DNA from: Acidobacteriota bacterium
GTDB lineage: Bacteria > Acidobacteriota > Terriglobia > Terriglobales > Acidobacteriaceae
DNA length: 5,073 nucleotides
Reading direction: 5' to 3'
Assembly (NCBI GenBank): GCA_021781255.1
Contig: JAJXXG010000428.1
Coordinates: forward strand, 1-5,073
Below are positions 1 to 5,073 of this stretch, piece after piece (the first letter of the stretch is position 1; each line of letters opens with the position of its first letter). The notes under the pieces were generated by a model. It had not been told where the DNA came from. It saw nothing but the letters and a program-made list of their open reading frames with translations, and searched no databases. Both the position numbers and the translations under genes were made by a program.

Positions 1-1
1 A

Positions 2-280
2 TTCTGTTTTGCGCGAGCCTTTGTGGTGGATCCGCCGATTGTGATGGCTGATGAACCAACAGGCAATCTTGACTCAACGAACGGCCAACTGGTGCTGGAT
101 ATGCTTCTGCAGAGAAACCGCGATGCCGGAGCAACTCTTGTGCTTGTGACGCATGATCATGAAGTGGCCAGCCGCGCCGATCGGAAGATCGTGCTCCGCG
201 ATGGATTGGTCGTGGAGGATACTCTGCCCAATTCCTTCGAACAAGCCACGCATGAGCAGGAGTCTGGAATTCATGGCTAG
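2..280 (+). CDS. ybbA: ABC transporter ATP-binding protein, LolD/YbbA type (C-terminal part; 5' end outside window)
   Basis: This is the nucleotide-binding subunit of a MacB-superfamily ABC transporter. It would hydrolyse ATP on the cytoplasmic face and drive the permease encoded next to it. Reading is open from base 2, so the gene enters from the left edge; 92 codons are visible out of the roughly 220-240 usual for the family. The GTG at 23 is internal and not a start. Visible in order are the end of the signature helix (FARAFVVDPP), Walker B with catalytic glutamate (IVMADEP), the D-loop (TGNLD) and the H-loop histidine (LVLVTHDHEVA). The ADEPTGNLD string is typical of the LolD/MacB/FtsE/YbbA group. 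Walker A and the LSGGQ-like signature lie upstream, out of view. The C-terminal tail after the last strand (LRDGLVVED) is short, hydrophilic and not recognisable. The stop codon overlaps the permease start. Family assignment is firm. The choice of YbbA over LolD rests on the YbbP-like neighbour and is an inference. Confidence 0.93.
   Translation, partial: FCFARAFVVDPPIVMADEPTGNLDSTNGQLVLDMLLQRNRDAGATLVLVTHDHEVASRADRKIVLRDGLVVEDTLPNSFEQATHEQESGIHG
258..262 (+). promoter_or_regulatory. Ribosome binding site of the permease gene (AGGAG)
   Basis: AGGAG lies inside the end of the ATPase gene, 10 bases before the ATG at 273. It decides the start of the permease. The alternative in-frame ATG at 252 has no purine-rich sequence at a suitable distance upstream, and translation from it would only add seven residues (MSRSLEF) without family resemblance. 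Confidence 0.7.
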
Positions 281-2837
281 CTATTCGCTTAGTTGGAAAC
301 GAGCTTTTGCAATTGCCTGGCGTGATCTTAAGTCGGCTCCGGGCAAGTTTGCTTTTGTGGTGTTGTCTGTTGCGGTTGGCGTTGCGGCCTTAGTTGGAGT
401 GCGCGGCTTTAGCGAGAATTTTACACAGACACTTCTGACGGAGGCGCGGTCGCTGATGGCCGGAGACCTGATGGCGCGCATTTTCCGGACGCCCAAACCG
501 GATGAGTTGCAACAAATCGCCGCGATTGCCGGACAGATTCATGGCACACAAACAACGTGGGTTACAGAGACGGTTTCGATGGCCTCGGTTTCGGCAGATC
601 CGGTGCCATTGCTTGTCTCTCTGAAAGCCGTCGATCCAGCTTTTTACCCGTTCTATGGTCAGGCGGAACTGGACCCGGCCATGTCGCTGCGACAAGCCCT
701 CCAGGGAGACTCCGCCGTCGTTGCAGATGACTTTCTCGTGAGGCTCAACGCGCATGTTGGAGATACGGTAAGACTCGGTGGCAAAGGGTTCAGAATCGCG
801 GCAGTACTGCGCCAGGAGCCGGATCGCATGAGCGCCGGGGCAGGTCTTGGACCGCGCGTGATGATTTCCAATGCATCACTGGAGCAGACAGGACTCATCG
901 CGCCCGGCAGTCGCGCAAGTCATCGCCTCTTGCTGCGGTTGCCTGCACAGGCAGATGTGGCTGCAGTGCGAAAAGCAGTGGAGGGTGTGCTCTCGGATGC
1001 ACAGGTTACGGACTTCAAGGAAGGCAACCCGGCACTGAATGCCGGGCTGGAGCACGCCACCGCCATTCTGAGCCTGATCTGCCTTGTGGCGATGGTGCTG
1101 GGTGCGATTGGCGTGGCCATGGCAATGCATGCGCACCTGGAGCAACGCATGGACATGCTGGCTATCTTAAAGGCCCTTGGTGCACGTTCTAAGGACTTGC
1201 TGCGTATCTTTCTTTTGCAAACGCTCGGCCTGGGGCTGGCAGGCGGGCTGATCGGCGTGGCTGCAGGCATCACCGTGATAGGAGCGCTCCCCGCTGTATT
1301 CGGTAAGCTCCTGCCAGTGCATACGATATTCTCTGTTCCGTGGCGCTCAATTCTCGCGGGACTCGGAACTGGGCTGCTTACCACCCTGCTGTTTTGCCTT
1401 CCTCCTCTGCTCGATGTGCGTGCCATCCGTCCGGTGCTGGTCTTGCGGCGGTTGGTTGAGCAAGGACCGGAAGGTTGGCGTGGCTGGCTGTCATTCTGGT
1501 GGTCGCGTCGGCTTCAACTGGGAATATCGGTGTTGGTCTTGCTGGCGCTGGGCGCAATCGCGTGGGTACTCTCTGATTCAGCCGTGGTCGGTGGATGGTT
1601 CGCGCTCCTCTTAACCGCTGCTCTTATCGTCCTGCTCCTCCTGGCCATTATGCTCTTGCGCGCGCTGCGTTTCGTCCTGAATCGGGTACGGCTGCGGTTG
1701 CCATCGTCATTGCGGCATGGCCTGGCAAATTTGTATCGGCCGGGCAATCAGTCGGCGCCTGTGCTGGCGTCGCTCGGCACGGGTGTGATGCTGATCCTTG
1801 CGGTTTACCTGATGCAGAGTTCGCTTCTGCACGATTTGAGCGATACGGCTTCGCCAAAACTTCCCAATGTTTTCCTGATAGATGTGACGACGGAAGAAGT
1901 TGCAGGCTTGCAGGATTTCTTTCGACACCAGGCCGGCGTGATACAACAACTGGATCTTATACCGGTTGTGCAGGGCCGGTTTTTCACACTCAACGGGAAG
2001 ACGCTTGAGCAGCTAAAGGGACAGCACTTCCCCCTGCGAATGTTGGAGAACGCGGAATTGAGTTGGGCAGATGCCCCGCCGGCAGGGGACAAGCTGATCC
2101 GCGGATCCTGGTGGAGCAGCGCAAATGCTTCACAAATTGCTGTGAGTGAGGGGGTCGCGAATCGTCTGCATCTTCAGATCGGTTCCCCGGTTCAGCTGGA
2201 GATTAGCGGCCGCTTGCATGCACTTACTGTTGCTTGCATCTACCGCGCAGACGGAGAACATCTTGCGGCGCGCGTGTCATTCCTGCTGCCTTCATCGCTG
2301 CTGAAGGACTCGATCGCAACCTGGTATGGGGGCCTGCACATGCAGAGTGGTGCGATACCGTCGATGGAACGGGCTCTGTTTGCGCAGTATCCGACAGTCA
2401 CAGTAGTCAACATTGCCGACGTGCTGGATCGAATTGAGAGCGTCGTGAATCAGATTACTTTTGTTGTGCGCTTTCTCGCCACTTTTTCGATTTTCGCCGG
2501 GCTCATGATTCTTGCTTCGAGCATCGCCAGCGCGCGCTTGCGGCGTGTTCGTGAAACGGTCGTGCTAAAGACACTTGGGGCCACACGGTTGCGAATCGTA
2601 CGCACGTTCAGCGTGGAGTTCAGCGTTTTAGGGCTGCTGGCAGGCGGAGTCGGGGTTGTCTTCGCAAACATCCTGACGCGCGTGCTCCTACGGAAGTTGG
2701 AGGTCGGTTTCCACCTGGACATTTATGCGGCAGTTGTAACTCTTGCGGGAACTGCACTTCTTGCCACTGTTACCGGCTGGTCGGCGAGCTATCGCATTCT
2801 TGGATTACGCCCGCTTGAAGTGCTGCGAGAGGAATAG
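273..2837 (+). CDS. ybbP: FtsX-like ABC transporter permease, YbbP type (complete)
   Basis: Membrane subunit of a MacB-superfamily ABC transporter, 854 residues, close to the ~800-850 of YbbP-type permeases. Start at ATG 273 is chosen for its AGGAG site and because residues 9-47 (KRAFAIAWRDL, SAPGK, then a hydrophobic stretch) match the conserved N-terminus of this family. Predicted layout by eye: amphipathic helix 8-20; TM1 ~26-44; first periplasmic MacB-core-like domain ~45-262; first FtsX unit ~263-390 with three membrane segments (~263-286, 312-336, 358-380); three linker segments (~417-434, 441-463, 495-514); second periplasmic domain ~515-727; second FtsX unit ~728-850 (~730-752, 780-803, 815-836). 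That gives ten segments, as known for YbbP. Each FtsX unit carries a cytoplasmic coupling motif (AILKALGAR at 297-305, VLKTLGATR at 764-772). It is expected to act in the inner membrane with the overlapping ATPase. E. coli YbbAP is associated with the esterase TesA, but no such gene is visible here. The substrate is unknown; lipid or hydrophobic cargo is an inference from the family. Confidence 0.93.
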   Translation: MASYSLSWKRAFAIAWRDLKSAPGKFAFVVLSVAVGVAALVGVRGFSENFTQTLLTEARSLMAGDLMARIFRTPKPDELQQIAAIAGQIHGTQTTWVTETVSMASVSADPVPLLVSLKAVDPAFYPFYGQAELDPAMSLRQALQGDSAVVADDFLVRLNAHVGDTVRLGGKGFRIAAVLRQEPDRMSAGAGLGPRVMISNASLEQTGLIAPGSRASHRLLLRLPAQADVAAVRKAVEGVLSDAQVTDFKEGNPALNAGLEHATAILSLICLVAMVLGAIGVAMAMHAHLEQRMDMLAILKALGARSKDLLRIFLLQTLGLGLAGGLIGVAAGITVIGALPAVFGKLLPVHTIFSVPWRSILAGLGTGLLTTLLFCLPPLLDVRAIRPVLVLRRLVEQGPEGWRGWLSFWWSRRLQLGISVLVLLALGAIAWVLSDSAVVGGWFALLLTAALIVLLLLAIMLLRALRFVLNRVRLRLPSSLRHGLANLYRPGNQSAPVLASLGTGVMLILAVYLMQSSLLHDLSDTASPKLPNVFLIDVTTEEVAGLQDFFRHQAGVIQQLDLIPVVQGRFFTLNGKTLEQLKGQHFPLRMLENAELSWADAPPAGDKLIRGSWWSSANASQIAVSEGVANRLHLQIGSPVQLEISGRLHALTVACIYRADGEHLAARVSFLLPSSLLKDSIATWYGGLHMQSGAIPSMERALFAQYPTVTVVNIADVLDRIESVVNQITFVVRFLATFSIFAGLMILASSIASARLRRVRETVVLKTLGATRLRIVRTFSVEFSVLGLLAGGVGVVFANILTRVLLRKLEVGFHLDIYAAVVTLAGTALLATVTGWSASYRILGLRPLEVLREE

Positions 2838-2880
2838 GCCGAAGCGCAGTCTGGAATCGCATTCACCTAGTAATCCTCGC
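2825..2880. terminator. Possible weak bidirectional hairpin between the convergent genes
   Basis: Only 29 bases (2838-2866) separate the two stop codons. An imperfect inverted repeat spans them: GCGAG at 2825-2829 can pair with CTCGC at 2876-2880, and TAGG at 2835-2838 with CCTA at 2866-2869. A small inner hairpin is possible (GAAT 2854-2857, loop CGC, ATTC 2861-2864). Both stop codons lie in the second paired block. The stem is broken by an internal loop of 5-6 bases per side, the apical loop is large, and no clear T-run follows on either strand, so it is not a convincing intrinsic terminator. Confidence 0.18.
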
Positions 2881-5073
2881 TTATCTCGGCTGAAGGAAGG
2901 ATGTCGTTCTGGCGCGCCATCCAGACATATAACGTGGGCATGAGGAATACGCCAATGACAAGATTGGCGATCAGGCCGCCAACAATGACAATGGCGAATG
3001 GCCGCTGCGAGTCAGAGCCGATGGCATGCGAGAGCGCCGCGGGCAGCAGGCCCAGCGTTGCAACAAGCATGGTCATCATGATGGGCCGCAGGCGTAGGAC
3101 GGCGCCTTCAATCGCGGCTTCTACGATGTGCTCTTGTGTTGATTCCTCCATACCTCTGCGCCGCGCGCGCAACTGATTGATGTATTCGAGCATGATGACG
3201 CCGGTCTGTACCGATACGCCAAAGAGCGCCAGAAACCCTACCGCGGACGAGACCGAGAAGTTTGTGTGCGTAATAAATAGCGCCAGCGGGCCGCCAACTG
3301 AAGCCATGATGACGGAAACCAGAATGAGCATGGCCCACTTGAAAGAGCGAAACATGATGTAGAGGATGAGGAAAATAACCAATACGGTGATGGGAACAAC
3401 AAGGGCGAGGCGCTTGTCGGCACGCTTCTGGCTCTCGTACTCCCCCGCCCATTCAAGGTGGTAGCCGGTCGGCAGGCTCACGTAGCGGTTGACCTTGGAG
3501 ATGGCTTCCTCGACAGTCGAGCCAAGGTCGCGCCCGCGCACAGAGTATTTGATTGCAATGTAGCGCTGACCTCCCTCGCGATAGATCTCTTCAGCGCCAT
3601 CGTCCGTGGAGACCTTGGTGAGCTGCGCGAGGGAGACACGCTCTCCGGAAGGGGCGAGGAGGCGCACGTCTTCGATGGCCTCTTTTGTATCGCGGTATGG
3701 CTTTCGATAACGAAGAGTCACGTCGTAGCGCGCTTCGCCTTGCTGTACCTGGGTCAGGGCATTGGCGCCGACCGCAGTCTGGATCGCGTCCTGAATGTCC
3801 GCCACATTGATGCCCCAGCGTGCCGCGGCTTCACGGTCAACAGTGAAGTTGAGGTTCGGCTGGCCGATGATGCGAAAGATGCCGAGATCCTGCACGCCCC
3901 TGACCGTGGCCATCTGGCTTTGAACATCCTCGGCTTTGCTTTCCAGCGTGCGGAGGTCATCTCCGTAGAGCTTGACCGCGAGTTCGCCTTTGACGCCCGA
4001 CACAGCCTCTTCCATGTTGTCGGATATGGGTTGCGAAAAATTCCAGATGACGCCGGGAAACTTCTCCAACTCCTTGTCCATGGCGGCGATCAGAGCTTCC
4101 TTGTTCTGATGAAAGACAGGGCGCCACTGTTCTTTGGGTTTCAGATCGACGAAGTATTCGGTATTGAAAAAACCTGTGGTGTCGGTGCCATCGTCGGGCC
4201 TTCCGGTCTGACTGACAACTTGCGTGACCTCAGGAAATGAGGCCATGATTTGGCGCGCCTTGTCAGTGAAGTCGATACTGGCTGTAGGACCTTCGCTGGG
4301 AGGCAACGTCCCTCGCACCCAGATGGATCCCTCGTCAAGGTGAGGCAGAAACTCTGAACCGATAGGGCCGCCTACGGTGAGGTAGACGGCGAAGACGAAG
4401 AGTAAAGCAGCGATGCCTACTGTGACGTGGCGATTCCTTATCGCCGCACGAACCGCAGTTCGATAACGGCGAATGAGCCAGTGCATGATGGGGTTTTGCC
4501 ACTCTTGTGCGCCATTGCGGAACAGGACACTTGCGAATACGGGTGCGATGACAATGGAGAACGTGAGTGCGCCCAGCAAGGCGAAGGCGACCGTCCACGC
4601 CATGGGTTTGAACAGTCGTCCTTCCACGGCCTGCAGGGTGAAGATGGGAAGATAGGCGGTGATGATGATTGCGATTGCGAAGAAGACCGGCCGCTGCACT
4701 TCATGTGCGGCCTCACGAATGTTCTGTGCGGGGGTGCGCGTATTGTCGTGCTGCGAGAGATGCCGAACGATGTTTTCGATCATCACCACGGCGCCATCAA
4801 CCACCATGCCGAAGTCCAGCGCACCCAGCGAAAGCAGATTGGCCGGGATATGGCTGAGGTCCAGGCAGATGGATGCGAACAAGAGAGCGAAGGGAATGGT
4901 CAGGGCAACGATGATGGCGCCGCGGACGTTGCCGAGAAAGAGAAAAAGAATAATCGAGACGAGGATCATTCCGGCAGTCAGGTTATGCTCTACGGTATCA
5001 ACCGTGAAAGCGACTAGATCGGAGCGATCAAGGAAGGGAACAATCTTCACGCCTTTAGGCAAAAAGATCGGAA
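2867..5073 (-). CDS. czcA: Heavy-metal efflux RND pump, CzcA type (N-terminus outside window)
   Basis: Inner-membrane proton-driven pump subunit of a tripartite metal exporter (family HME-RND, ACR_tran). It would move metal ions from the periplasm or cytoplasm to an outer-membrane channel. Reading is open to the right edge; 734 codons are visible, against ~1,020-1,050 in the family, so TM1 and the PN1/PN2 porter subdomains are missing. Numbering from the leucine codon at 5060-5062: TM2-TM6 lie at ~30-185 and TM7 at ~212-230. TM4 carries DFGMVVDGAVVMIEN (D83, D89, E96), the proton-relay triad equal to CzcA D402/D408/E415. The PC1/PC2 porter and docking region runs ~235-550, with the HME-like stretch GRPDDGTDTTGFF at 287-299. 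TM8-TM12 fill ~552-715, followed by a short tail ending in SEDY and a TAG stop. CusA-type AIGAMVDAA is absent, so divalent cations (Co, Zn, Cd, Ni) are more likely than Cu/Ag. The czcB- and czcC-like partners are not in the window and would be expected on the 5' side. Many close relatives are named CusA/CzcA without tested substrate. Confidence 0.94.
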   Translation of the reverse strand, partial: PIFLPKGVKIVPFLDRSDLVAFTVDTVEHNLTAGMILVSIILFLFLGNVRGAIIVALTIPFALLFASICLDLSHIPANLLSLGALDFGMVVDGAVVMIENIVRHLSQHDNTRTPAQNIREAAHEVQRPVFFAIAIIITAYLPIFTLQAVEGRLFKPMAWTVAFALLGALTFSIVIAPVFASVLFRNGAQEWQNPIMHWLIRRYRTAVRAAIRNRHVTVGIAALLFVFAVYLTVGGPIGSEFLPHLDEGSIWVRGTLPPSEGPTASIDFTDKARQIMASFPEVTQVVSQTGRPDDGTDTTGFFNTEYFVDLKPKEQWRPVFHQNKEALIAAMDKELEKFPGVIWNFSQPISDNMEEAVSGVKGELAVKLYGDDLRTLESKAEDVQSQMATVRGVQDLGIFRIIGQPNLNFTVDREAAARWGINVADIQDAIQTAVGANALTQVQQGEARYDVTLRYRKPYRDTKEAIEDVRLLAPSGERVSLAQLTKVSTDDGAEEIYREGGQRYIAIKYSVRGRDLGSTVEEAISKVNRYVSLPTGYHLEWAGEYESQKRADKRLALVVPITVLVIFLILYIMFRSFKWAMLILVSVIMASVGGPLALFITHTNFSVSSAVGFLALFGVSVQTGVIMLEYINQLRARRRGMEESTQEHIVEAAIEGAVLRLRPIMMTMLVATLGLLPAALSHAIGSDSQRPFAIVIVGGLIANLVIGVFLMPTLYVWMARQNDILPSAEISEDY

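Noticed and set aside
153..272. Forty-codon upstream extension of the permease reading frame overlapping the ATPase gene
   Set aside because: The frame is open but encodes no family-like sequence, it overlaps the ATPase H-loop region in another frame, and the ATG at 273 has a good ribosome binding site and begins the conserved N-terminus.
920..1426. 168-codon open frame on the minus strand inside the permease gene
   Set aside because: Low-complexity S/A/R/P-rich translation without motif, lying wholly within the well-supported permease; a shadow frame.
1595..2008. 137-codon plus-strand open frame inside the permease gene, considered as a sign of a frameshift
   Set aside because: The permease frame is continuous through this part and keeps membrane segments and the start of the second periplasmic domain, so no frameshift is needed.
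3458..4240. 260-codon open frame on the plus strand, antisense to the RND pump
   Set aside because: It mirrors a strongly conserved coding region, starts at a GTG, shows no recognisable domain, and is the kind of open frame expected opposite a GC-biased gene.
4427..5017. 196-codon open frame on the plus strand, antisense to the RND pump
   Set aside because: The product is rich in D, E, G and H with no fold or motif, as expected from antisense reading of hydrophobic membrane-segment codons. The opposite strand carries the clear RND protein.
1..5073. Transposon ends, direct repeats, CRISPR-like arrays, tRNA or rRNA segments, phage or defence genes
   Set aside because: Scanned by eye on both strands. 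Almost every base is explained by three transport genes, and no repeated unit or RNA-gene signature was seen.

Overview
The window holds parts of two envelope transport loci that meet tail to tail. Nothing in it looks like a mobile element, RNA gene, CRISPR array or integration site. Base composition is moderately GC-rich (high fifties percent by eye). Coding density is almost complete. The protein style resembles soil Gram-negative bacteria such as Acidobacteriota, but that assignment is an impression from sequence style. What the sequence does support is a Gram-negative (diderm) host, because an HME-type RND pump and a YbbP-type permease both act across or at the periplasm.

Left part (plus strand, 2-2837): the last third of an ABC transporter ATPase of the LolD/MacB/YbbA type is followed by a complete 854-residue FtsX-like permease of the YbbP type. 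The two genes overlap by 8 bases and are almost certainly one operon. Together they would form a type VII (MacB-superfamily) ABC system. Such systems use ATP in the cytoplasm to drive movements of large periplasmic domains, and they typically extract or move lipids, lipoproteins or other hydrophobic molecules instead of pumping them through a channel.

Middle (2838-2866): a 29-base gap separates the two convergent stop codons. It may contain a weak hairpin that includes both stops.

Right part (minus strand, 2867-5073): the C-terminal 734 codons of a heavy-metal efflux RND pump of the CzcA/CusA family. The N-terminal ~300 residues lie beyond the window end. The intramembrane acidic relay and the substrate-site region look like the CzcA (divalent cation) branch and not the CusA copper/silver branch. 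Its usual membrane-fusion and outer-membrane partners are not in view.

I searched for an undescribed system and did not find one. The observations listed are modest, and the window is best read as two known transport families side by side.
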